64,000 nt of DNA. Origin: Ascochyta rabiei (taxonomy: Eukaryota; Ascomycota; Dothideomycetes; Pleosporales; Didymellaceae). Every line of letters begins with the position of its first letter. Positions within the stretch are counted from its first letter, which is position 1. The stretch lies in assembly GCF_004011695.2 (NCBI RefSeq), contig NC_082415.1:1612001-1676000 (forward strand). Direction: 5' to 3'. Position numbers and translations under genes: made by a program. Of the stretch, positions 11,633-23,249 are shown piece after piece. Under the pieces are notes generated by a model. It was not told the DNA's origin. It was given only the letters and a program-made list of their open reading frames with translations, and made no database searches.

Positions 11633-14600
11633 CTTATGCTTTAGCAGATCTTAATATTTAAGCTGTAATAGTAGCCTAGACTAAAGAAGATGTAGATTAG
11701 TAACGCTTTAAGTTATCTGCTAGTAGTTATTTATTACAGCTTTTTATTACAAACATTTACTAACTAAGAACAGTTAAGTAGCTTAAAAATAAGCTTAAGA
11801 CTGTTTATAAGAAGTAGAATAATCTTAAGCATAAAATTAATCTTCGCGCATACTAACAGGCCCTTAAACAGTATGTAGAAATTGCTTAAGACAGTTCTAC
11901 TACTAGTTAGACTACTATAGGCTAAGGTAACAAAGAGCTCTTTTCTAATAGCAGCGTTGTTAAGAAACTGCTCTGCTAAGAGTATTAGTAAGGTCTTTAA
12001 AAACTTAAAGATAACACCTTTAAGAGCAAGAAGGAGAAAGAAGATTAGGAGGCCTTTTGTAATAATATGTCACCTAAGAGCATAGTAGTTATAACTATGA
12101 ATACCTAGCTATAAGTTATTATATTATATTATTACATACACTTACTAATTACAATAGTTAAACTAAACCTCTGTCTCTCTTAAATAAGATTAGTTAGGAT
12201 ACTAAGCTTGTTAGCTATTGCCTATTTATTCCAGCACCTAACAATAATAAGTGTAAGGAGCAGATTAAAGAGTCTAATTCTAAGCTAGAGGAGTACTATT
12301 AGTCTATGCCAAATGTGTATAAGACTAATAAGCAATTTTACAAGTTATTAGCTAAAAAGGATGTTACGGAATTAGGCTCTAAAGGATCTAACAATATTAA
12401 AAAGATAGATCTAAATTATATATAGAGCTAATGTTTTAGCTTGAAATCAAGCTAATTAACACATACATAGCCTCTTTTGTAAGATCTACTAATTTCTATT
12501 TAATTTATTATTTTAAATCTCTACCTAATCAGAAACTTGCTTAAGATAACTAAGCTAACCCTAAGAAAATAGTAAAATAACTAGTTTCTAGCACTAAGTA
12601 TACCAACCTTGCTGTTAGGGCTTAGGCTTACCCTAGGCAGTTTGTTAAAAAAAAAACTCTATTATCCTATTGCCTTAGGATTAAATACCTATATTTGTTA
12701 CGACTACACATAACATATATGTTATTACTACTAGTAGACACACCTTCTACTCTACCTAAGCTTTTTCTATCTCTTACTTTCTTTACTACACAACTTGTTA
12801 AAGGGGCGTTTCTAAAACAATTATATCTTATTAAACAGCTAGTATCCGTAGACTCTAACACTAGTAACAGTAAGGCACCTATTATAGCATAGGATTAGTA
12901 GTACACAACTACATTATAGGGAAGTAATCCTACTTCTAAAAAGCTACATTAGGACGCACTAACTTGCTTAGGCTAGATCTGGAGTAGATATAGCGAAGCC
13001 TCTTAGGTATAAGATAGCTATCTATACGTATACTGTTATAACTATAGGTTAGTTCTTCAGCACCTAGTTATAAAAGGCTGTAGGACTAAGCATCTTATCT
13101 AACACCTTAGTTTACAAGCCTGCAGAAAATTTAAGAATCCTACAGTCCTACTTATGCTTTATTAAACCTCCTTTTATATCTAAACACTGCCTGCCAGTAA
13201 AACAAAAACTGTTTTTCTTCTAATATAGTATACTCTGCGTTAGCCTTTAAAACAGAGCTTATGCATTTAGTTTTTAACAACAACCTCTTATTTTAAACAA
13301 TTAGACGGCTTTTATTCCAACAATTTATATACTTCCTAAGGCTAGAAGCTGTAATAACTACCTGTTATAAGTTTGGCTAGATGTTCTAGAGCCAATTTAA
13401 GGTTGCTGAAAAGGCTCTTCTCTAGGATCTTAGATCCAGTACTAAATTGTCTATTGCATTAGATGCCTAGACTGCAAGTTATTACCTTCGCTTCCTAGCT
13501 ATTAAAGGTTACTATATAAACAAGAGCTAGACTTATAAGAAGTCCTTTTAGAATTTATTCCTATACGCGGAAAATATTTAAGATATTCTATAGCACAGTA
13601 AGTTCCTTTACTTCTTTAAGAAACTAAAACTACAAAACAACTACTTGCTATTATTTTATTACATACTAAGTGTAACACAGATCTAAGCTATATGCATTGC
13701 AATAGATCTATCACCATAATAATTTAAAAGGTTTCTTACACTATAGAGTATTATTCTAGAAAATTATTAATTATTAGTTATATAAGATGTTAGGACTAGA
13801 TAGAACTCTACCTATAGTAAGTGTAAGCGCGCCCTAAAGCTTTAGGTCTACATTAATAAATAGTTAGAGTAAGACATTGCACTAAAGGCACTAAGCTGTA
13901 GAGAAGTTAATTCTACATATAATAAGGTAGCAGAAGCTAATTTTAAAGATCTTAAGAAACTTTAACTAGCAGTAACTAAGTATTAGCACCTGTGGGCTGT
14001 TACAATAATGCTACAGCAATTTAAGAAGGCATCCAGTGCCCTTAGCAAGACTTATAAGCCCCTTATCTAGCACATCCAGCTAATATACAACTAGCTATTT
14101 AATTTCTTAGAATAGATAACTAAACAGCTTAGCAATAACCTAGGTTACGCTAATAACTTAGAATAGCTAGAAGATGTGAAAGCAGCTGCGTAAAAGGGTT
14201 ATGTTAAGCTTTCTAAGTACTATTTAAAAACAGAGGACAGTTGCAGGTTCTTATTTAACTGTGTAATAATTTTAGATCTAAGGTAGAAGCTTACTGTGTA
14301 TAAGGTAATGTTATTACAGCAGTTTATTACATACTATTACTAACTACGTTAAAAGGATAATACCTAGGAAGGTTAAGATAAGCACATGTGCTAAGATTAT
14401 TCTTATAATACCTAGATTGTTATAGTAATAGTAATTTAGGTTGCTTTATATGTACTTTACAACCCTGTTTAATAGTTAGTAGAAGATAATAAGTTCTGAA
14501 AACCCGCTTTATCAGTCTAGCAACCTAATAGAAGCTTCTTATCCTACAGTTAGAGTTTAATCCTGTCTAATAATAACAAGGAGGTGGCTTACACCCGCAA

Positions 14601-15100
14601 AGAAGGAGAGGCCTATCTTAGTACCCCTTGCATACGACAGAGACATGGATTTAATCTACTAGACTAGTAGAAGGTTAACGCTGCAACTTATCTACAACTT
14701 GCTTGTGTAGCAAAAGATATACTTACAGTACAAATAACAGAAGTTAGAGTTAAATAGGTGTTTAACACAGCTAGAGATATAATTAGGGACTAACAGCACA
14801 GGTTATCTGCTACTACAATACGCCAGATTTTAATTCTCAAGGATTCTCTTGCTTTAGCACAGATACAAGAGGGGGAGGAGGCAGCTTTAGATAAGCTAGA
14901 TAATGTCGTTAAGCTACTAGCTTGTCCTAGTCTAGAAACAGAGGTTATAGAAGAAGAGTAACACAGTAGTAGTACTAAAGAAACTAGTCTATAAACTCTA
15001 TCTTAGCAAGAACAGCAGCTGTAAAAGAGAGTAAGGCCACTACAGTATTAAGATACATAGTTCTGTAATAAATAGCTGTTATAAATAGAGAAAATCTACA
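11633..15100 (+). pseudogene. hAT-superfamily transposase, heavily RIPped
   Basis: The plus-strand translation, ignoring RIP stops, resembles hAT transposases in its C-terminal third. Around 13985-14300 there is a WAVTIMLQQFKKASSALSKT tract followed by YYLKTED and a short NCVIILDLR segment, as in the hAT catalytic region. Around 14640-14830 comes the dimerisation domain: RQRHGFNLLD, ARDII, then RLSATTIRQI. Fungal hAT transposases end with WW.VN...P.LA.VA.D.LA...V.R.FN.ARD, which fits if TAG codons are restored. The first kilobase (11633-12440) is not recognisable by domain. More than 40 stops close the frame, so the gene is dead. Confidence 0.65.
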
Positions 15101-15212
15101 AATTCTGTCTTCTATTTAAATCTTTTATAATTAAGTTCTAGGTGCATACAGCATTTCTAAGTAGCATACTATTAAGTATGTTATGTATAGTAATATAGAA
15201 GATTAGGTAACT

Positions 15213-15466
15213 CTAACCTACCCTACCCTACCCCTACCTAACCCCTACCTAACCCCTACATAACCCCTGGTCTGTGCGGACTATACCCTACCCCTACCAC
15301 ACGCTAGAGGTACCCCTACCCTACCCTTACCCAACATCCGTACAGACCCTACCCTACCCCTACCCTATGTGGACCCTACCCCTACCCTACCCCTACCTAA
15401 CGTCCGTGCGGACTGTACCTAACCCCTACCCAACCCCAGGGTACCCCCTACCCTTTTGCCAGCGTA
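15213..15466. repeat. Telomere-like CCCTACCC minisatellite, copy 1
   Basis: Irregular array of CCCTA, CCCCTA and CCTAACCC units, interrupted twice by a GTCYGTGCGGAC palindrome (about 15270-15281 and 15402-15413). It closes with CCCTACCCTTTTGCCAGCGTA. Two further copies (31321-31559 and 61328-61528) end with nearly the same 20 bases, which argues for a transposon terminus rather than a random simple repeat. Confidence 0.8.
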
Positions 15467-15730
15467 ATAGTAGGTAGTATTAGTGTGCGCAGGCGTACTT
15501 TAAGCTTCAACATTACAGCCTCTAGTTTAAATAAGACTAGACCAGCGACTCTAAATCCTGCCTTTATGTTGCCATTAGTAATTAAAGCATTAAAAGCAGC
15601 TTTAAGGTATAGGAAGAACTTACATATAGTCATTTGCGTGATCTTACTACGCATTAGCTGCTTGGCTTAGGGGCTATAGGCCTTCTTTAATATAGAGAAA
15701 CAACCTACAGTATTACGTTAAAAGTTAGTT
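15467..15730 (-). pseudogene. C-terminal part of DDE_1 (pogo/CENP-B-like) transposase
   Basis: Minus-strand translation reads TVGCFSILKKAY, then LKAAFNALITNGNIKAGFR, then VAGLVLFKLEAVMLKLKVRL. This closely follows the end of fungal DDE_1 transposases, where LQPLDVGCFSxLK precedes a GF...GLVPFDPxxVLSKL segment. An open stretch survives at about 15448-15654, but it is a fragment cut off on its C-terminal side by the minisatellite. Upstream (15731-16150) similarity fades, so the catalytic core appears deleted or too decayed to read. Confidence 0.65.
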
Positions 15731-16152
15731 CCACTAAGCAAATCCCCGCATCATCACCACGCCCACCACCCCACTTTGTAAGGCAATTGAGATAGCTACA
15801 CATAGTTAAAACGCTCTAAATTTTAAGGTTGTACTGTTTAATACTGGTATTTTGTTTGCTAGCCTTTTACCTTCCTGCAGGCACTTAGGCGTGCTGGCAT
15901 ACTACTAATAAGTTTCTTAATAAGTAAGTTTAGAATACAACGCTAGCTCTCCTTTAATGCCTTAAAAAACTTATCCTAATGCTCTTCTGCCTTGCTATAG
16001 TTATTAAACTGTAGGTAGAGCTTATGCATTATCTGTTTAAGGCGCTACTAGGGTGTTTAATTAGGTTAAGATTAGGTAAGTAAGCTAGCTATAGGAGAGT
16101 TGTAATGTTATAATCTACTATAAATGTCTGTATAGCGTAGGAGGTGTGTATT
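15731..16152. other. Unassigned RIPped sequence
   Basis: Possible decayed continuation of the DDE_1 transposase on the minus strand, but no motif could be matched. A short C-rich CACCACGCCCACCACCCCAC tract lies at about 15755-15775. Confidence 0.35.
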
Positions 16153-16875
16153 GTTATAGGCTTAGACCTTGTCTAAGCCTTAAGCGAGACGGGACGGTCA
16201 CGTGCCCTATAGACATATTAGAAGGACACACAACATGTTACCTCCTTAAGAGATACAATACTATATTAACCCTTATTACATCCTACCCTAAGGCTAGTCT
16301 ATAACATTTGTATCTCTTCTTCTAGGAGAACAGCTAGCACTTGTACTATGTCCGCTAGTTCCTAGAATAACCCTCTAGACAAATCTGTCCCCTTAACCCT
16401 TTAGGAATTTATAGCCTAGATATTACAGTTTATAATAAACTTATAGTAAGCCTTAACTGCTACTAATAAGCGTATAGTATTACTTAAACGTAATAACTCT
16501 AATATACGTGTGTTTATAGAGTCCCTAGCACAAACAGCTAACGCCTATACTAGACCTGCGTCTACAGTCCTATTATTCTTCTTAGGAGTAATGCTGTACC
16601 TATTAACGTCTACCCTAGCCCCTAACCCACCTTACAAAGCGCTGTTTTTAGCGTCTGCCCTAGGCCTGTATGCCTCTATGCAGACGTCTACAGCCTATAG
16701 GAAACCTCTTCCTATAGGTAATGTTATGGACTAGCCTTAGGGTGGGATGCAATAAGGGTTGATATAGTATTGTATCTCTTAAGGAGGTAACACGTTGCGT
16801 GTCCTTCTAATATGTCTGTAGGGCACATAACCGCCCTGTCTTACTTAAGGCTTAGACAAGGTCTAAGCCTATAAC
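16153..16875. mobile_element. Element with about 155-bp terminal inverted repeats
   Basis: The left arm (about 16153-16306) and right arm (about 16721-16875) are reverse complements with scattered transitions. Each arm carries near its outer end a self-complementary motif, GGCTTAGAC-CTT-GTCTAAGCC (16159-16179, mirrored at 16849-16869). About 415 bp lie between the arms and include one open reading frame. Exact ends and target duplication are not resolved. This is a foldback/MITE-like non-autonomous element of unknown superfamily. Confidence 0.75.
16510..16734 (+). CDS. Small hydrophobic ORF inside inverted-repeat element
   Basis: Unrecognised 74-codon frame lying mainly between the arms of the inverted-repeat element and ending inside its right arm. 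Its middle is hydrophobic: residues 20-37 (VLLFFLGVMLYLLTSTLA) and about 43-55 (YKALFLASALGLY) could be two membrane segments. It stands out because surrounding frames are dense with RIP stops. It may be a surviving exon of a captured gene, part of a longer decayed frame, or chance. No function is assigned, and expression is doubtful. Confidence 0.25.
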   Translation: MFIESLAQTANAYTRPASTVLLFFLGVMLYLLTSTLAPNPPYKALFLASALGLYASMQTSTAYRKPLPIGNVMD

Positions 16876-17830
16876 ATACCTCCTTTCCCTATCTCTCGCT
16901 AGCTCAATGTATTTTACAGGGTCCTTTCTACGTTTTGCGTAGATTATAGGGGCGCTAGTAGCAGGTAAACCCTAGGGCTGGTTGTAGTTACGTAAGGGCC
17001 CGCCTCTTAGTAGGTTAGCTGCTAGTCTAGTCTGTAGTTTACCTAGGGTGGTCCCTGCGCACACCTGGGTTGTTTTTGTTTTACCTAGCATACCTACCTA
17101 AGTCAGCCACTATACCACTCCACGCTCCTGCCTAACCTACCTACCTTACACCTACCCTATTTTTTTGTATTATACCTACGCTTAACCTGCTATATCTGTT
17201 GTTGCTTCTAGTTATAGCTACTAGGCTACCAGCTAAGAAGCTAGTAGTCCCCCTAGAGGGGGCGGTTGTGGTCTACTATAGTCCCTCCCCTCTGCCTATA
17301 ACATTCCCCTAGTATTTCTTTTTTCTATAGTTTCTAATTTAGTTGTAGGGCCTAACTATATATGTAGAAAGCTTACTGCTGTTGTATAGGCAACTATAAG
17401 GTTAAGGGTAATTTAGACAACAAGAACCTAGTCCCTATCTCTGCTAGCGCCGTCCTATACTGCCTATACTGCCTTCTTACTATCCTTACTAGTTAGCCTT
17501 ATACGTTTTCTGCTTCTGTTATAGGCCTACTTGCCTGCTAACCTTCTACAGCTAACTGCATTCCTAGCGCTATTAAGACGTGCTGTACCTGTACTAAGCG
17601 TAAGCGCACTTACGTATATAACAACAACCTCTTTACTATAAATACTAAGCTCTACTACGCCTAGCGTAACTTTAAGTAGTATATCTAAGTATATGTCTCT
17701 ATTCTAGCCCTATGTTCCTAACTAATAGTAGCTAAGATGTTAGTGCGTACTAGTAACGCCTATGTTAAGACGCCTAGCACCTAGCGTATAGGCAGTAATA
17801 AGGCTAACTAGGGGCGTTGGCCTGTCTTCT
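16876..17830. other. Unassigned sequence before copia element
   Basis: Mixed composition with no confident gene. A plus-strand segment near 17575-17640 reads CCTCTKRKRTYVYNNNLFT, which has a Cys-x-Cys/Lys-Arg look, but it is isolated and surrounded by stops. Several CCTACC clusters occur at 17085-17160. Confidence 0.4.
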
Positions 17831-17992
17831 TGTCAGATAACCGACCTTGCCGAAACAAGTTGGGGGGTTGGGGTTAACCTCGGTTAACTTAGGGGCTAGC
17901 GGCACACACACATAAAATGAGCCATTAAGACAGATAATTATTAATTAATTACTTTTATTATTATCTTTGCACATTAAGCATATTATCTAACA
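17831..17992 (+). repeat. 5' LTR of copia element
   Basis: 162 bp, TG...CA, repeated at 22863-23023 with transitions only over most of its length. Confidence 0.9.
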
Positions 17993-18006
17993 ATTAAGAG
18001 TCTTAC
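17993..18006 (+). promoter_or_regulatory. Primer-binding site, half-tRNA type
   Basis: ATTAAGAGTCTTAC directly after the 5' LTR; identical to the sites at 11446-11459, 40008-40021 and 49518-49531. Confidence 0.65.
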
Positions 18007-18299
18007 TAACACTACTAAAATACCCTTTTAATATGTTGCTATTAATAATGCGTAATTTAATAATAATCCTTATAGATTACATAACCTACACACCTTAGTT
18101 GCATTAACTACAGACCTGCTGCGCCTCTCTAGACGTATAGAAGAAGATAGACCTAAATTAGACTATCCCTATAAGGACTAAGCTATAAGTACCTAACGCC
18201 ATAGACATTACTAACTATAAGAGGAGGCTAGCCCTTAGCAATAATTAACAAGGAAACCCTTAGCTTCTAGAAATCCTATCTAAATTATTAGCTAACAGC

Positions 18300-21200
18300 C
18301 TAAAGGCATAGAAGGAAGATAATAACTATTAGAAGAGCTGCCTTAAATCCTATAAGATAGTAGATAGAGACTACTACAAGGAACAAACTAACCTAGACAA
18401 GGTAGTAATATTTATCTATAGCTTAGTATCACCTTACCTTATGAAGAACTACTACTAACTAGGTAAATTAATTTAAATATAGCTTATTAGCCTTAAACAC
18501 ACAGTTAGCATTAATACTAAAGAAGAACAATTACGCGCACGCCACTAATACCTAGCAGCCCTTAAACTAATAAGACAACCTAGAAGCTAGGATACCTAGC
18601 TCCTTAAGTATAATTATGCTGTAACTAACGCTAAAACAGAGTGTGTTGCTGAAATATACAATATACAAGACACTATCTAAGACTTCTTAGATTTAGTAAT
18701 AAAAATAGCGCTAACCTAGGTAATAACATTCTAGAACTATAGTAGACAAGAATAAAACATAACTTATAAAGAAATAATAAAACGCTTCTAAGAGCATATA
18801 AGTAAGTACTACCCTAAGGGGAGACAGTAAAGAGGCGCCTTTGCTGCAGGGAACAACTTAACTCTTACTGCTAGTAGTAAATCTACCCTAGACACTAACA
18901 GGGACACATCTTATGTTGTTAAAGACATATTATCTACTTCTACTACACAGGGGAGTTATGGAAGACCTTGTTAAAAACAGAATATTAGTTAAATAACTAT
19001 ATCTAAGCAGTCCCTAAGAGGGGATACAGCAGTAGCTAGAGGAGCAAAATACCCTGCTTATAGACAACACTATAGACTAGAAGATTGCTACTACGTCTAT
19101 AAAGGTAAAGCACTAGACTAGTTTACCCTATATAATAGAATTGCTAAGATAGTACAATTTAGGATAGAACAAAATGCTAAACTTTAAGATTAGGTTAGAT
19201 CTGCAAAACAAGCTTGCACTAAGACACTAGCTATTAAGACATTTTAAACACTAGAGGCACCTCTAGGATAACTACAGGGACAGAAGATATTAATAATTTA
19301 TATAAGTCTAGTTAAAGAATTATACAATATAGAGCTACTAAGCTACCCTCTTAGGAACTCCTTTATTCTTAACTTAGGATTAACAATCTATATTACAAAT
19401 AACAAGGACTAGATATAAGACCTTACTCTACCTACTTTAAATAACTACCTATAGGCAGGAAACTCCTAGGTATAGATATAGGGATATAGCACTGTCTATC
19501 TCTATCTATTAAATATAAGCTAACTAACTACTCTTAAACTTCATAATGTAGCATAGTGCCTAGACATACTTTGTAACCTTGTCTCTTTCTAATAACTACG
19601 TTAACAGGGCATCTAGTAGGACACAGAAGGAGATCTAACTTAGCTTAGACAAGTAGACAACATAGCTATTACATCCTTAGATAAACAATATAAACAATAG
19701 GTACTTAGAGAACAGCTATAGACAGCATTTGCAATACAATTAACACAAAGCTAAACACCTAAGACTGCTACTGCTCTGCTATAGCACAAGCAAATAGGGC
19801 ACCCTAGAGCTGCTACTATTAAACACTTTATCTAACAATCTTAGGGGGTAAGAGTTAGGGGTATTACTACAGTGTAATGTTATGCTTACAGACAAGCTAA
19901 GACTAAGAGGTAAATTAGTTAAACACTATAAACAAGCAAAAAAGGACTAGGAGAACGTATAGCAATTAACTTCTACTTATATAAAGAAGAAAGCTTTACT
20001 AAGGAAAAGAGCTAATTACTTACTGTTAACAGGCAATCTAGCCTCCTCTAGGACTTCTATTTTAAAGATAATTAACTAGGAAAGACAATTATCTACTTCC
20101 TAGACACTCTTACACAATTCCTGTCAAAATAATACAAGATCTAGGTTAAGGTAATTAAGTGTAATAGTAAAATTACTATAATAAAACTAGAAGTATTAAG
20201 ATAGTGCGCTGCACAATTAATTAGCCTTAAGCCTTCCACACTAGACACCTAAGCACAGAATAGAGGTGCTAAACGCTTAGGGGGTGTAATAAAAGATAAG
20301 GTACGCACTATAAGATTAGACGTTAACCTACTATAGGAAATGTAGCTAGAGATTGTAAGGGCAGCAGTATACCTACATAACTAAACACTAAGGTTATTAA
20401 ACAACTAGAAAACACCCTATAATGTGTTCTTTACCTATACAGCTTAACTAGCTAGCCTAAATATATAAAGCAGGAAACTAAACTAGGTATATTTAAAAGT
20501 ATATAGATGTAAAGCCTTTACTTTTATAAGTATCACCCTTTAAGGAAAGTTATAACTCTAGCAACTAGACCTAAGAGCATAGGTAGGATACCTAGTAGGA
20601 TACTAATCCTTAAACATATATTAGATATAGATTCTAACCTTAGTAAAAGTTATTAGTATAAGAGATGTAATCTTTAATAAGGATACTGTCTTTAGTAGCT
20701 AGACTTAGAAACTAAGAGACAACCTTATGCACAGCACTCTTAAAGAGATAGCAATATAGACAAGAAGCGTAGAGCTTCTGCCTCTACCCTAAAATAAGGC
20801 TAAAATCTAGTTATTCTATAAGGACAACACTATTACATATTAAAATACTATAGAAGAATAACTAGGATATAATAATAGACAGAAAGCTAGACATATATAT
20901 CTAACTTCTCCTCTAACCCTACTACTAGTCGCGTTATTAATAAATATGTTGTTGCTATCCTAGTTAGTAAAAGGTAACAGCTAATTAGGAGTTAGCAGGT
21001 AGCACTAGTTAACTGCCAATTAGTTAGAATTAACACTAGCGCAATCTTAAGGAACTTTATAAACTATCCTATAGAAAGCTGCATTTATAGCTAGCGTATA
21101 AGGCAGATACATAGGCACATACTAGAGCAACAATATTAATAAGGCTAGGTTAAAATAAATATTAATAAAAGAGCTTAAGCCTTATTAAAGCTAACTCCTA

Positions 21201-22800
21201 CTAGAGCTAACAGCACAATTAAACCTAGAGGACTACCCGCTTTACATATCGTTTAAAGAAGCTAAGCAAGAACACCTTAGCAGCTATTAGAACATAAAGT
21301 TATAGTCTAAAGTACTCCTAACAAAGACTAAGGTAGTAGGACACTAGATACTTAACTATATGTGGGTATACACGTATAAGCTTAATAAGAACTACTACCT
21401 ACTTAAATATAAGGCGCAACTAGTAGTCTAAGGTAACTAGCAACAAAACATTACTTCTAAAGATACCTACGCAGTAACACTAGCTAGCAGGTCCTTTAAA
21501 ATGCTTATAGCAATTTTGGCAGCATATAACCTAGAACGTAAGTAGTTTTATATTATAAATGCCTTTATTTATATATTAATTAACTGAGAGGTCTATATAA
21601 AGATGCTATGCAGGTATTAGAAACTAGGCATAGTCCTATAGCTACACAAGGCACTATATAGACTAAGAATCTCTCTACTCCTCTAGTAGAAGGAATTTAT
21701 ATCTACTCTAACAAGCTATATATTTGCAGTTATTCCCTATAAACTGTACTGCTTACTTAAGAATAGAGTTAATATCTTTTTCTATGTGGACAATATTATT
21801 AAAGCTTATTACCTAACTAGAAAACATAAGGCAGATAAGGCCCTTAGCTATATTAATAACAAATACTCTATTACAGGAGGAAACAATCTGTAATAGTTCC
21901 TAGGAGTAGAGATAACCTAAGATTAAGACAACCTAAGGATCCTCCTCTTACAGGCGTTATACATTAACAAAATTGTCTCCCTAGTAGATAAGAAAGACAT
22001 ACAATATAACACACTAATATTAAATATTAAGCTTCTACTAAATAAAGGGGAAGCTGCAGTATTAGAAATTAACAAATACTAGACAAAGATTAGGTCTCTC
22101 CTCTTTACTGCGGTCACTACTAGGCCTAACATTGCCTTTGCCACATCTAGGCTGGCACAGTTTCTAACTAACCCTAGACAGCAGCATTATAACGCAGTAG
22201 ATTAAGTACTATTATACCTATAAGGAACACAAGACCTATCCCTTACCTTTAGAGGCAACAAGCACCTAGTAGTTGCTAGTAATGCATTATTTGCTAATAA
22301 TACTCTTAACAGGAAGAGCTTCTAAGGATATACTATTAAACTATACAGAGGACTTATTACCTAGAGAGCTAATAAACATGACACAGTTACTACGTTAACA
22401 ACTAAAGCAGAGCTACTTGCCCTAGCACAGGTGGCTAAGGAAGCTATCTTTATCTTACAACTATTGTTAGAACTTAGCATACACCTCTTACAATTAACAA
22501 TTACTATTTAATATAATAATACCTAGACTATCTAATTAATTAATAAGGAAGTCTTAAAACTATAAACTAAACTACAATATGTAGATATTTATAACTACTA
22601 GCTGTAATAAAAGGCAAACAAAGGCACTATAACAGTAACCTATGTCCTATCTACTAAGATGTTAGCTAACAGACTTATAAAGGCTCTGCCTGTAAGTAAG
22701 TAGTTAACCTTTCTAAGGTAGCTAGGACTAGAGAAACATACTGAACGAAGAAAGCCAGCTAACACCTAGATAGAATTACTTAACTAAAAGCTCTCTAACC
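18300..22800 (+). pseudogene. copia gag-pol pseudogene
   Basis: Plus-strand copia order is readable. A GAG-pre-integrase His motif (HKQIGHPRAATIKHF) lies at about 19785-19830, followed by a CYAYRQAKTKR segment near 19875-19910. The integrase core continues with a DTxAQNRGAKR tract near 20245-20275. Reverse transcriptase FFYVDNI (YVDD with Asp to Asn) is at 21777-21797, and RNase H follows to about 22720. TAG and TAA codons interrupt every domain, and the catalytic change fits G-to-A mutation. Confidence 0.75.
20981..21023 (-). repeat. 43-bp imperfect palindrome, copy 1
   Basis: Begins CTAATTAGGAGTTA and ends GTTAACTGCCAATTAG, with the ends complementary. The same unit occurs at 45412, 46501 and 53202. 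This copy is inside the copia pol frame, between integrase and reverse transcriptase, and is inverted relative to the other three. Confidence 0.7.
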
Positions 22801-22862
22801 TGGAGGTATAATAAGAGCCAGTTGTGTCTAGCTTTAATTAGGGCCTTAAAGCTAAGGTTGTG

Positions 22863-23023
22863 TGTCAGATAACTAACCTTACCGAACTAAGTTAGAGGTT
22901 TAGGGTTAACCTCAGTTAACTTGGGGACTAGCGGCACACACACATAAAATGAGCCATAAGACAGATAATTATTAATTAATCACCTTTATTATTATCTTTG
23001 CACATTAAGCATATTATCTAACA
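22863..23023 (+). repeat. 3' LTR of copia element
   Basis: 161 bp, pairs with 17831-17992. It carries more G-to-A changes than its partner in the first 60 bp. Confidence 0.9.
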
Positions 23024-23030
23024 AGAGGCC

Positions 23031-23229
23031 TGTAAGGGCGCTGTAGGCAGGCAATAGAGCAGAGCGAGATAGGGCAAATAACAGGGTAATATTTAAGAGA
23101 TAAGACAAATACTTAATAGATTAGTCTTAAGGTTTGTGAATATTATATACGTGTGTGGCCGGTAGGTCCCTAGGCTTAGCCTAGGACCTGGCTGAGGTAT
23201 CTCCTGGCGTAGGGAGAATACTTGTAACA
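23031..23229 (-). repeat. 3' LTR of gypsy element (199 bp)
   Basis: Pairs with 31017-31215 at equal length; next to the polypurine tract. Confidence 0.9.
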
Positions 23230-23232
23230 ATA

Positions 23233-23249
23233 GCCCCCCCCTCTTTAAA
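23233..23249 (-). promoter_or_regulatory. Polypurine tract
   Basis: On the minus strand CTTTAAAGAGGGGGGGC precedes the 3' LTR. It fixes the element's orientation and marks where plus-strand DNA synthesis would start. Confidence 0.7.

Larger units (their letters stand above)
17831..23023 (+). mobile_element. Ty1/copia element, LTR to LTR, no matching TSD
   Basis: The LTRs are 17831-17992 (162 bp) and 22863-23023 (161 bp), starting TGTCAGATAAC and ending TATTATCTAACA. The primer-binding site follows the left LTR (17993-18006), so the element is on the plus strand. The flanks differ (CTTCT before, AGAGG after), so at least one flank was rearranged after insertion. The gypsy at 23031 begins only 7 bp further on. 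A second, truncated member of this family lies at 46014-49694 in opposite orientation. Confidence 0.88.

Noticed and set aside
12667..12892. Overlapping 64- and 65-codon frames on both strands
   Set aside because: Both lie in the RIPped hAT region and overlap each other; chance frames.
15213..15466. True telomere or chromosome end
   Set aside because: Units are irregular, three internal copies occur in one window, and each is followed by transposon sequence with a common terminus.
15274..15477. 67-codon Pro-Tyr repeat frame
   Set aside because: Translation of the minisatellite only.
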